From GAS188 sp963713805 (GTDB lineage: Bacteria > Pseudomonadota > Alphaproteobacteria > Rhizobiales > Beijerinckiaceae), in NCBI GenBank assembly GCA_963713805.1, contig CAVQNF010000002.1, forward strand, positions 1 through 64,000: 64,000 nt of DNA, read 5' to 3'. The notes beneath the pieces are model-generated. The model was not told the DNA's origin, ran no database searches, and saw only the letters and a list, made by a program, of their open reading frames with translations. How positions within the stretch are numbered: position 1 is the first letter of the stretch; the number at the start of each line of letters is the position of its first letter. This document shows positions 57,041-64,000 of the stretch, in pieces. Position numbers and translations under genes: made by a program.

Positions 57041-57331
57041 TCAGTTGGGGCGCCGCGAGTCGGGAGATTGGAACCGGTGCGCCGCTCTGGCACGTGCCCT
57101 CGCAGCCTCCGCGTCACGATCGCGCGGCGCTCCATTCGTGACGAGGGACTCGAGCAACTCGCTGGCTGCTCCAGCCACTTGATCGACCGCGCGGTTGAAC
57201 GCGATCTCGTTGATCTTGGATGGCCGCGTGAACCCGCTCAGCTTGCGCACGAACTGTAATGCAGACGCGCGGATCTCTTCCTCCGTCGCCGGTGGTTTGA
57301 AATTATAAAGGGTCTTGATATTTCGACACAT
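57041..57331 (-). CDS. DUF2277 family protein
   Basis: 96 residues. The start MCRNIKTLYNFKPPATEEEI RASALQFVRKLSGF is diagnostic for DUF2277; it continues RPSKINEIAFNRAVDQVAGA. GTGAGG lies 7 nt before ATG 57331. The C-terminus is Arg/Ala-rich. The family is common in soil alphaproteobacteria and actinobacteria and has no known function. Confidence 0.9.
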   Translation of the reverse strand: MCRNIKTLYNFKPPATEEEIRASALQFVRKLSGFTRPSKINEIAFNRAVDQVAGAASELLESLVTNGAPRDRDAEAARARARAAHRFQSPDSRRPN

Positions 57332-57643
57332 GAGAAGCCTCACGGTGAGCGCGTATGAGCACGATGAGAAGGGCGTGCCGCACGGTCGCACATGATTGAC
57401 GCCACGATCAAGCCGTTCTCACGGACCTTGTGACATTCTCGCTGACGCGTTTGTCTTCTGTCGGAAATTAAGTCCGAACGTATTGATTGTGCAAACCACC
57501 GAGAATTGGGGTCGGCAGAGCGCGTCCGACGACATGAACGACTTGAGCGGTAGCAGCGCGACGAAGGTAAATTCATCGCCTTAATCGCAACACAATGGCC
57601 GCGCTCGATTGCCCGGTTGCAACCGAGACCCTGGGAGGGGTTC
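57332..57643. other. Intergenic region, no supported gene
   Basis: Divergent promoter region for DUF2277 and the small exported peptide. Nothing else recognised. Confidence 0.35.
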
Positions 57644-57757
57644 ATGCGCAGAATCTTGGCTCTCACGCTTCTTGCTTTCGCGCTCCTTGGAGGCGTCGCA
57701 GTCTTCACGAGTGTTGACGCATCCCGAGCGGTTGCCTGCGACTATCACGGTTCTTGA
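57644..57757 (+). CDS. Small exported peptide, 37 aa
   Basis: GGGAGGGG ribosome site 4-11 nt before the ATG. Encodes MRRILALTLLAFALLGGVAV followed by FTSVDASRAVACDYHGS: a basic start, a hydrophobic core and a short mature part with one Cys. It has the look of a tiny secreted or membrane protein; no family known and expression is unproven. Confidence 0.5.
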   Translation: MRRILALTLLAFALLGGVAVFTSVDASRAVACDYHGS

Positions 57758-57837
57758 GGCACGTCCTTCGCACGATCGTCCCGGAACGGGGCGGACGGTC
57801 TCTCCGTGGGCTTCCACTGAGAAAGGTTTCGGGCACA

Positions 57838-57912
57838 ACCGCTTCACCGCATCTGGCGCGTGACACACGCCTTCGATCCGATGGCCGTCCGGATCGAGCA
57901 CGATGCGGCGCA
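57838..57912 (-). pseudogene. C-terminal remnant of a VOC/glyoxalase-family protein
   Basis: Minus-strand reading LRRIVLDPDGHRIEGVCHAP matches the invariant glyoxalase-family ending (F-V-x-D-P-D-G-H-R-I-E-A-V-C-H). The sequence before it no longer resembles the family, so only the final beta strands are left. Confidence 0.55.
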
Positions 57913-57925
57913 ATGGCTCGGATGA

Positions 57926-58250
57926 TGTTTCGGCCCTAGCCAGGGCGGGCCTTGCCGCGCGCTGGATCGCCGGCCCGATGACCTTGCGCTTCCAATGTGG
58001 TCCAACCATACTCGTCACATTTTGTGACAGGATAGATTGTCACCGTCTCGGGAAGGGCTCAACTCGCGCAGGGTTCAGAACGCGTAAATTTCGGGCGAGA
58101 CGAAAACGCAAAGCAGGCACCTGGGTCCCGGAAACCCCATTCGGGCCGCGGCTGGCAAGGGGAGCGACCGTTCCCATTGGCCCTCGCGTATCGGTGGAGA
58201 ACGCGGGTCGACGGTGGGTTTACCGCTTCCGGGTGGTCCAGCTTTTGCAT
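57926..58250. other. Intergenic region, no supported gene
   Basis: The following gene's frame is open through here but encodes Arg-rich sequence without features; treated as leader. Confidence 0.3.
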
Positions 58251-58808
58251 ATGATGTCGTTCAACTCGGAGGGGTTCCGATTGCGACATCTTGTTTCCCG
58301 GCGCTGCTTCCTGGCGGCATTCATCGCTCTGTCTTGCGCCGGAATGAAATCGGCTTTCGCCGCCAGCCTGAAAGCGGCTGATTTCGATGATCCGTTTCTC
58401 GGGCAAACCACGCAAGGGGATCTGATTCTGGCCCCGCAAAAAACGCTTGCGGCAGGCATGTTCCCCGCCAGATCCGAATTTTTCGGGATCGTCAGAAAGA
58501 CCAATGTCGTCCCCAATGATCAGGACTTGGGCAAGATCAATCTGCTGGCCCTTTACGCCGCGTTCAGCGACGGTGAGTGCCGCGTGAGCCTTTGCACTCT
58601 GGAAACGCTCGCCGGCAGCAGCGCAATCACCGCGCGAAGGGCGTACGACGCGCTCACCGCGGTCGCGGAAAGGCTGAAAGATCGGCCGGATGCGGTTTAC
58701 GCGATTCAGGACGTCGACGAGCTGGCGCGCGTCAGCTGCGCAAAGAGTGGATCGCGCTCGGTCATCGTATTGCAGAAACCGCGGGTGAGCGCGCTGCTCG
58801 CCGGTTGA
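58251..58808 (+). CDS. Hypothetical exported protein, 185 aa
   Basis: Not recognised. Begins MMSFNSEGFRLRHLVSRRCF LAAFIALSCAGMKSAFA: a leader with paired arginines (SRRCFLAAF), possibly Tat-type, and an AxA cleavage site. The mature part (SLKAADFDDPFLGQTTQGDL, EFFGIVRKTNVVPNDQDLGK, SLCTLETLAGSSAITARRAY) contains several Cys. No strong ribosome site; either ATG 58251 or 58254 may be used. The longer frame from 57903 is not convincing. Confidence 0.55.
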   Translation: MMSFNSEGFRLRHLVSRRCFLAAFIALSCAGMKSAFAASLKAADFDDPFLGQTTQGDLILAPQKTLAAGMFPARSEFFGIVRKTNVVPNDQDLGKINLLALYAAFSDGECRVSLCTLETLAGSSAITARRAYDALTAVAERLKDRPDAVYAIQDVDELARVSCAKSGSRSVIVLQKPRVSALLAG

Positions 58809-58823
58809 TGGGACAAGTCCCTT

Positions 58824-59177
58824 TCAGGAACGTCGGGCGGTCGACGCGATGCAACGCCGCGGTCGATCGATGCCCGCCAATCTGTCGGGAAAATGCTCAG
58901 CTCGACCGATCACGTCGCCGACGCCGCGCGCGGCGAGCTCGGCTTCGTCGGCCTGAGCGATCGCGAGCCTTGCATGTTCGTAGAAGATCTGGCCCGCCTC
59001 GGTCGCGCTGAAGCTGCGCGACGAGCGCAGCAGCAGCGACAGGCCGAGCCGCTCCTCGAGCTGCGCCACCGCCTTGGAAACGGCAGGTTGGCCGACGCGC
59101 AGCTGGCGCGCGGCCGCTGAGAACGAACCGGTCTCGATCACCTTGACGAAAGTCTGCATCGCGGTGAGCCGGTCCAT
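58824..59177 (-). pseudogene. Truncated LysR-family regulator (DNA-binding domain only)
   Basis: ATG 59177 with AAAGGA 7 nt upstream encodes MDRLTAMQTFVKVIETGSFS AAARQLRVGQPAVSKAVAQL EERLGLSLLLRSSRSFSATE AGQIFYEHARLAIAQADEAE, a complete LysR winged helix-turn-helix and linker helix. The effector domain (about 200 residues) is missing: after AARGVGD the sequence is unrelated and stops at residue 117. It could still bind DNA but not sense an inducer. The divergent neighbour, its likely target, is also broken. Confidence 0.75.
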
Positions 59178-59277
59178 CTCTATTCCTTTTGGGAATGGAA
59201 ACTATTACCATACCCTGTCTACACGAATTGCTCCGGCATGGGTACCTGTCTCGCACCAAGCAACAGGAGCGTTTCCC

Positions 59278-59436
59278 ATGTCGCTGCAGGACAATCTCGA
59301 CGCCTTCCGCGCCTTCGCGATCGGCCGGGACGGCATCATTCATTATGCCGAGGTCAGCCCGGATTATACGCGACGCCCGGATCCGTCCGAGTTGTTTCCG
59401 ATCCTCGACGGAATGAGAGCGCGCGAAGCGGCCTGA
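59278..59436 (+). pseudogene. Peroxiredoxin-like (AhpC/TSA) gene with large internal deletion
   Basis: 52 codons. The first 12 residues MSLQDNLDAFRA are the family N-terminus (M-S-L-Q-D-x-L-D-A-F-R-A-x-F-E) and the remainder FAIGRDGIIHYAEVSPDYTR RPDPSELFPIL is the family C-terminus (F-V-I-D-R-D-G-x-I-x-Y-A-E-V-x-P-D-Y-T-R-R-P-x-P). The thioredoxin fold and its catalytic Cys are gone; about 150 residues were lost while the frame was kept. AGGAG precedes the ATG. Divergent from the truncated LysR gene. Confidence 0.72.
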
Positions 59437-59493
59437 ACAAGCGCCGGTGCCCGGGTTGGCATCGGCGTCGCACTCAGCAAATGGAGGCAACCC

Positions 59494-60246
59494 ATGAATC
59501 ATCTCAATGGCAAGGTCGCCATCGTCACCGGTGCATCCAAGGGGATCGGTGCCGCCATCGCCAAGGGCTTGGCCGCCGCCGGGGCGGCGGTCGTCGTGAA
59601 TTATGCATCCGATAAGAAGGGCGCCGACCGGGCGGTCGCGGACATCGCCGCCAATGGCGGCAGGGCGGTCGCGATCCGGGCCGACATGTCCAAGGCAGCC
59701 GAAGTGAAAAGGCTGTTCGAGGAGACGCAGAAGGCCTTGGGGCCGCCGAATGTGCTCGTGAACAACGCGGGCATCTTCGAGTTCGGGCCCGTCGAGGAAA
59801 TCACCGAGGCGCAATTCCATCGCCACTTCGACATTAATGTGCTGGGCACGATGCTGGCCATCCAGGAGGCGGTCAAGCATTTCCCGGCCGAGGGGGGCAG
59901 CATCGTCAATATCAGCTCGATCGCGAGCGAGAGCCCGGTGCCGAATTCGAGCCTCTATGCGGCAACGAAGGGCGCGGTGGACACTCTGACGCTCGCCCTC
60001 GCCAAGGAACTCGGACCGCGGAAGATCCGCGTGAACGCTGTCGCTCCCGGCTATACCGATACCGAGGGCAACCAGCGGATCGGCTTCGTCGGCAGCGCCG
60101 CGGCGGAAGCGATGGTGGCGGCGACGCCGCTCGGCGGCCGCTTCGGCCGGCCTGAAGAGATTGCTCCGGCGGTCGTGTTCCTGGCTTCCGATGACGCGGC
60201 CTGGCTGACCGGAGAGCGCATCAACGCGTCCGGCGGCGTGCATTGA
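59494..60246 (+). CDS. SDR family oxidoreductase (FabG/glucose-dehydrogenase-like)
   Basis: 250-residue classical SDR, intact, with GGAGG before the ATG. Nucleotide site VAIVTGASKGIGAAIAKGLA, NNAGIFEFG, catalytic Ser in GSIVNISSIASESPVPNSSL and YAATKG (YxxxK), then VAPGYTDTEGNQRIGF and the end TGERINASGGVH. Related proteins reduce small ketones or oxoacyl groups with NAD(P)H; substrate unknown. It lies 57 bp after the peroxiredoxin remnant and is probably transcribed with it. Confidence 0.9.
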   Translation: MNHLNGKVAIVTGASKGIGAAIAKGLAAAGAAVVVNYASDKKGADRAVADIAANGGRAVAIRADMSKAAEVKRLFEETQKALGPPNVLVNNAGIFEFGPVEEITEAQFHRHFDINVLGTMLAIQEAVKHFPAEGGSIVNISSIASESPVPNSSLYAATKGAVDTLTLALAKELGPRKIRVNAVAPGYTDTEGNQRIGFVGSAAAEAMVAATPLGGRFGRPEEIAPAVVFLASDDAAWLTGERINASGGVH

Positions 60247-60361
60247 GGCCCCTTACGTCCCGAGAAGGTCAGGCGCTGGAGCGTGCAGTGAAACCATCAA
60301 CTGCTTGGAGCCAGGAGAAGTCAGCGTCTGCCTATTCACTCTGAGCACATGGAGGAAGATC

Positions 60362-61762
60362 ATGCCTCAACCCGAACATTATGAGGCGCTGATTCTCGGA
60401 AGCGGAACGGGAGGCAAATTGCTGGCGTGGCATTTGGCGCGCTCCGGTCGACGGACGGCTGTCGTGGAGCGCCGATGGATCGGCGGCTCCTGTCCGAATA
60501 TCGCATGCCTACCAAGCAAGAACGAGATCTGGAGCGCGAGGGTCGCGGATTTCACGCATCACGCAGCACGGTTCGGCACGATGACCGGCACCGTCGCGAC
60601 TGACATGGAGAAGGTTCGCCGACGCAAGCGCGACATGGTCGACCGCGAAATCGCGGCGCATTTGCGAAATTACAAGACGAGCGGCGCCGAATTGATCATG
60701 GGGACCGGGTGTTTCGTGGCACCGAAAACGCTCGAGGTGCAACTGAATGACGGCGGCACGCGCGTGCTGGCGGGAGACCAAGTTTTTCTCAATACCGGAA
60801 CGCACGCAGCAATTCCAAAGGTGCCAGGCCTCGAGGCTGCCCGGCCGCTCACGCATATCGAGATTTTGGAGATTGATTACCTGCCGTCACATCTGATCGT
60901 GCTCGGGGGCGGTTATGTCGGTCTCGAAATGGCGCAGGCCTATCGTCGCTTCGGTAGCCAGGTGACGGTCATCGAGCCGGGGCCCCGGCCCATGGGCCGG
61001 GAAGATCCCGATGTCGCGGACGAGGTGCAGCGGCTTCTCGGTGAGGAAGGTATTCAATTCCAATCGGTGGCCGAGCCGCTCGAGGTGGACGGTCGCTCCG
61101 GAGAGGGAGTGGGAATTAAGGTTCGCACGCCGCTCGGCGAGAAGAAGATCGAAGGCAGCGACATCCTCGTCGCGGTGGGGCGCGTTCCGAATACCGCCGG
61201 GATCGGCCTCGAGAAGACCGGTGTCAGGCTGGACGATCGCGGTTACATTCAAGTCAATGAGCGACTGGAGACGAGTGCCTCCGCGGTCTGGGCTTTGGGT
61301 GAATGCGCCGGCAGCCCGCAATTCACCCACGTATCTGCCGACGATTTTCGGATCATCAAAGACAATCTGGCCGGAGGCAACCGCAGCACGCGTGACCGGC
61401 TTGTCCCATACTGCATGTTCACGGAACCTCCGCTCGCCCATGTTGGAATGAGCGAGCGCGAGGCGCAACGCCAGGGCATGGCCGTGCGCGTCGCGAGGCT
61501 ACCAATGAACGCCGTGCTGCGGACAGAGGCGACGGACGAAACGCGAGGCTTCATGAAGGTTCTTGTCGACGCGAGCGACGAGCGCATTCTGGGCTTTACG
61601 ATGATTGGTGCGGAGGCCGGCGAGGTCATGGCCGTGGTCCAAACGGCGATGCTGGCAAATCTGCCATATTCGACGCTCCGCGATGCCATTCTCGCTCATC
61701 CGACGATAGCGGAAGGACTGGGCCCCCTCTTCGACAACGTGACGGCTCCGGTCGAGCGATAG
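60362..61762 (+). CDS. FAD-dependent pyridine-nucleotide disulfide oxidoreductase (mercuric reductase-like)
   Basis: 466 residues, intact, ATG 60362 after GGAGGAAG. FAD site YEALILGSGTGGKLLAWHLA, redox-active WIGGSCPNIACLPSKN (CxxxxC kept, flanking residues differ from the usual G-G-T-C-V-N-x-G-C-I-P-S-K), NAD(P) site LIVLGGGYVGLEMAQAYRRF, second FAD motif AVWALGECAGSPQFTHVS and the C-terminal AILAHPTIAEGLGPLF with the catalytic His-Glu pair. No C-terminal Cys pair and no mer genes nearby, so mercury reduction is unlikely; a dihydrolipoamide- or glutathione-reductase-like role is possible. Confidence 0.88.
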   Translation: MPQPEHYEALILGSGTGGKLLAWHLARSGRRTAVVERRWIGGSCPNIACLPSKNEIWSARVADFTHHAARFGTMTGTVATDMEKVRRRKRDMVDREIAAHLRNYKTSGAELIMGTGCFVAPKTLEVQLNDGGTRVLAGDQVFLNTGTHAAIPKVPGLEAARPLTHIEILEIDYLPSHLIVLGGGYVGLEMAQAYRRFGSQVTVIEPGPRPMGREDPDVADEVQRLLGEEGIQFQSVAEPLEVDGRSGEGVGIKVRTPLGEKKIEGSDILVAVGRVPNTAGIGLEKTGVRLDDRGYIQVNERLETSASAVWALGECAGSPQFTHVSADDFRIIKDNLAGGNRSTRDRLVPYCMFTEPPLAHVGMSEREAQRQGMAVRVARLPMNAVLRTEATDETRGFMKVLVDASDERILGFTMIGAEAGEVMAVVQTAMLANLPYSTLRDAILAHPTIAEGLGPLFDNVTAPVER

Positions 61763-61988
61763 CTTACGCCCGAACTTACGTTCGCTGCCGGGGTTGTCGC
61801 TGAGGCGGCACGATCCCGTCGTCACGGCAGGCGTTCGGTGGCCGTGTCGAAGCTCGATCGGCTGAGCCGTGACGTGCCCCGCGGAACTGATATTATATCA
61901 ACCGCACACCTTTGCTTGGCGCCGAAACAATCCACGCTTAAAGATCCTGCATGTCGTAGGGCACTTTTTTCATCAAGAGAGCAAACGC

Positions 61989-62945
61989 ATGTCCCGCCAT
62001 CCGAATTTCGAGCCGAAGGGCGTGATTCCTGCGTGCATTCTGCCGTTCCACGACGACCTGAGCATCGATGAGTCGTCATATCGCGATCACCTGCGTCATA
62101 CCGCCGGCATTCAAGGCGTCACCGCGATTACCGTAAATGCGCACGCGACCGAGATCGCCTCCTGCAGCTTCGAGGAGCAGCGGCGCATTCTCGACATGAC
62201 CATGGATGAAATCGGCGACCGGATGCCGGTCGTGAATGGTGTATATGCCGATGGCAGCGGCGAGGCCGCGCGCATTGCGGGCATGGCGGACGAAGGCGGC
62301 GCCTCCGCCTTGTTGGTCTTCCCGCCCAACCCGTTCGTCCTTGGACAAACGCCGGAGATGGTGTTGGCGCATTTCAAAGCGATCGCGGACGCGACCAACT
62401 TGCCGCTGATCGCCTTCCAGTATCCCCTTGCGGGCGGCCAAGGATATCCGATGGCGACACTGCTGCGGCTGGTGGAGGCCGTGCCGACCGTGCGGGCGAT
62501 CAAGGATTGGTGCAACGTCGTTCCGCAGCACGAACATCACATCCGCGTTTTGCAAAGCCTTCCGCGCCGCGTGAACGTGCTGTCCACGCACAGCTCCTGG
62601 CTGTTCAGCTCATTGGTGCTGGGGTGCCGCGGGCTGTTATCCGGAATGGGCAGCGTCGTCGCTGATCTTCAAAGTGCGCTATTCGCGGCAATACAGACCA
62701 ACGATCTCGTGCGCGCCCGCATGATCAACGACCGGCTGCGTCCGCTGGCCGCGGCATTCTATGCCGATCCGTTCGTCGACATGCACAACCGCATGAAGGC
62801 GTCACTGGTTCTGCTCGGCAGGATTCCCTGTGCGGCCGTGCGCCCACCGCTGGTCAGGGTTGGCGTTACGGAGATCGAGCGCATTCGCGTCGCGCTCGAG
62901 AAAGCGCAAGTGTCACGCGATGGAGCGATGCTGGAAGCGGCGTAA
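61989..62945 (+). CDS. DapA-family (dihydrodipicolinate synthase/N-acetylneuraminate lyase) aldolase
   Basis: 318 residues from ATG 61989; the frame upstream to 61869 is not family-like. TIM-barrel lyase using a Schiff-base lysine. Features: KGVIPACILPFHDDLSIDES, ITVNAHATEIASCSFEEQRR (in place of the usual G-T-T-G-E), PVVNGVYADGSGEAARIAGM, LPLIAFQYPLAGGQGYPMAT and AIKDWCN with the likely catalytic Lys. The missing GTTGE motif argues against true DapA; a sugar-acid or hydroxy-keto-acid lyase is likelier. Stands alone. Confidence 0.85.
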   Translation: MSRHPNFEPKGVIPACILPFHDDLSIDESSYRDHLRHTAGIQGVTAITVNAHATEIASCSFEEQRRILDMTMDEIGDRMPVVNGVYADGSGEAARIAGMADEGGASALLVFPPNPFVLGQTPEMVLAHFKAIADATNLPLIAFQYPLAGGQGYPMATLLRLVEAVPTVRAIKDWCNVVPQHEHHIRVLQSLPRRVNVLSTHSSWLFSSLVLGCRGLLSGMGSVVADLQSALFAAIQTNDLVRARMINDRLRPLAAAFYADPFVDMHNRMKASLVLLGRIPCAAVRPPLVRVGVTEIERIRVALEKAQVSRDGAMLEAA

Positions 62946-63006
62946 CCTGCACGTGTTGGTTGGTTCAAACATAAGTGTAAACTGTGTAGGTGCACGATGA
63001 GTATCA

Positions 63007-63339
63007 TCAGCACGTCAACGTTCGGTTGGCGGACCGGCCATGGGTCACGATGCAATGATATCGAGAACGATATCGCCTTGCAGCTTTTCCGGCGGGAATG
63101 GTCACTAAGCCCAAGGCGGATTTGGAAATCCATTCTCGTGCCGCCTCGGATGCTCGTACTGCCTCCGCCTTGTTTTCCCAGAAGCTGATCGACATCGCCT
63201 CACGACCACCGCAATCCACCACATGATAGGCTTTGAAGCCTGGCAAAGCCGTAACGATCGGAACAAATTCTTCTTTGATCCGCCGAAGAAGTTCTTCGCC
63301 GCTGCCCGCGAGCGTGTATCTGCGAACCGTGACATACAT
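63007..63339 (-). CDS. ABM-like small monooxygenase-fold protein, probable frameshift at C-terminus
   Basis: GGGAGG lies 6 nt before ATG 63339. Sequence MYVTVRRYTLAGSGEELLRR, IVTALPGFKAYHVVDCGG, SISFWENKAEAVRASEAARE WISKSALGLVTIPAGK. The current frame then reads AARRYRSRYHC to a stop at 63007. Removing one A from the AAAA run near 63088 gives LQGDIVLDIIAS and a stop at 63045, closer to the normal family ending (P-x-x-x-x-G-x-L-x-G-E). The function is unknown. Confidence 0.7.
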   Translation of the reverse strand: MYVTVRRYTLAGSGEELLRRIKEEFVPIVTALPGFKAYHVVDCGGREAMSISFWENKAEAVRASEAAREWISKSALGLVTIPAGKAARRYRSRYHCIVTHGRSANRTLTC

Positions 63340-63516
63340 TTCCGCCTCCCAATCTGCCCGTGTGTGTTCAGCAGTTCAGGTTCGGTCGACGAACCGAGCT
63401 ATGTCAATCGCGTCTCAGATCGCCCATGGATCGCCCTTGCCGCTCATCGCTTATTCAGCCGTACTGCCTGCCGTAGAGCGTCCGTCATTTTCTCCTGGAA
63501 GGGAGCTGCACACAAT

Positions 63517-63912
63517 ATGAAAAAGAGCGCAACGACCAAGGGCGAATCCCCTTCTCGGCTGATCGACGCGAGGATCAAGGAACTGGACGACTGGAGGGGC
63601 AAGACGCTCTCTCATGTCCGCGCTCTCATCAAGCAGGCGGACCCCGAAGTGGTCGAGGAGTGGAAGTGGAGAGGCGTTCCGGTGTGGTCTCACGATGGAA
63701 TCATCTGCACCGGCGAGACGTATAAGAGCGTCGTGAAGCTGACTTTCGCCAAGGGCGCCTCGCTCGAGGATCCTTCAGGCCTGTTCAACTCCAGCCTCGA
63801 AGGCAACACCAGGCGCGCTATCGATTTCCATGAAGATGATGAAATAGATGAGGATGCCTTCAAGACGCTCATACGTGCTGCTGTGGCCCTGAACAGGTCT
63901 AAAGCCCGATAA
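63517..63912 (+). CDS. DUF1801 (YdhG-like) family protein
   Basis: 131 residues from ATG 63517; GGAAGGGAG lies upstream and the open frame to 63223 crosses the divergent gene. Sequence RLIDARIKELDDWRGKTLSH VRALIKQADPEVVEEWKWRG VPVWSHDGIICTGETYKSVV KLTFAKGASLEDP, with the E-x-W-x-W-x-G-x-P-x-W and K-L-T-F-x-K-G motifs of DUF1801. Related proteins include frataxin-fold YdhG; the role is unclear. Intact. Confidence 0.85.
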   Translation: MKKSATTKGESPSRLIDARIKELDDWRGKTLSHVRALIKQADPEVVEEWKWRGVPVWSHDGIICTGETYKSVVKLTFAKGASLEDPSGLFNSSLEGNTRRAIDFHEDDEIDEDAFKTLIRAAVALNRSKAR

Positions 63913-64000
63913 TCGAATGCGGCTCCTCAAGGTTTGACGCCTATCGTAACCTTGACGCCCCGACCGCGCCCTTGCTGCCATACCAACCGACACGGGCGCT

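Overview
This 64 kb GC-rich window looks like a chromosomal segment of an alphaproteobacterium, most likely a member of the Hyphomicrobiales (Rhizobiales). That placement is inferred from the gene content: betaine-lipid genes btaAB, a DUF2277 protein, ABC_sub_bind (PF04392) proteins, spore-coat-U fimbriae, FecR and TspO proteins, and small conserved rhizobial-type ORFs. It is not based on a marker gene. I found no rRNA, intact tRNA, CRISPR array or complete insertion sequence.

Layout. 0-5.3 kb: a family-5 solute-binding protein broken near its end, a cytochrome P450, and a decayed serine-recombinase tail. 5.5-8.2 kb: a polar amino-acid ABC transporter (ATPase, Tat-exported binding protein, permease). 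8.2-10.3 kb: btaA-btaB for phosphorus-free betaine lipids, behind a possible Pho box. 10.2-16.3 kb: a tightly coupled four-gene minus-strand operon of three SPFH/HflKC-like membrane proteins, one with a natural poly-His N-terminus, and a P1B-type metal ATPase; this is the most unusual system here. 16.3-20.2 kb: dense palindromic and tandem repeats around a two-partner-secretion exoprotein and a small GIY-YIG nuclease. 20.2-22.5 kb: a TonB-dependent receptor behind two palindromes. 22.9-25.4 kb: a SelA-like PLP enzyme, an SDR and RppH. 25.4-31.3 kb: a 2-aminoethylphosphonate catabolic cluster (phnW, phnA, phnY), an EamA membrane protein and a DeoR-family regulator; the same 17-bp direct-repeat motif lies upstream of phnW and of the regulator. 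31.5-36.4 kb: a coiled-coil membrane protein, a secreted GH1 beta-glucosidase and a FecR-domain polyproline protein. 36.6-42.4 kb: an LTXXQ periplasmic protein and a complete chaperone-usher spore-coat-U pilus operon. 42.4-54.5 kb: mostly secreted low-complexity proteins (Gly-rich, His/Gly-rich, Tyr/Pro-rich), a DUF2235 hydrolase, TspO and YihY. 54.7-64 kb: an ABC_sub_bind gene with a decayed relative upstream, several small enzymes, a truncated LysR beside an internally deleted peroxiredoxin, an SDR, a disulfide oxidoreductase, a DapA-family aldolase/lyase and a DUF1801 protein.

Two themes link the genes. One is phosphorus economy: btaAB replaces phospholipids and phnWAY recovers phosphate from 2-aminoethylphosphonate. 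The other, more speculative, is metal handling: the His-rich SPFH/P-type ATPase operon, a TonB receptor with a Zur-like palindrome, and a secreted His/Gly-rich protein.

Quality warning. Between about 8.7 and 31.1 kb almost every gene longer than 600 bp is frameshifted. About twenty sites I resolved individually are each explained by one extra base. Such a one-sided spectrum is more typical of insertion-type sequencing error than of gene decay, so these genes are described as whole genes spanning the breaks and should not be assumed dead.
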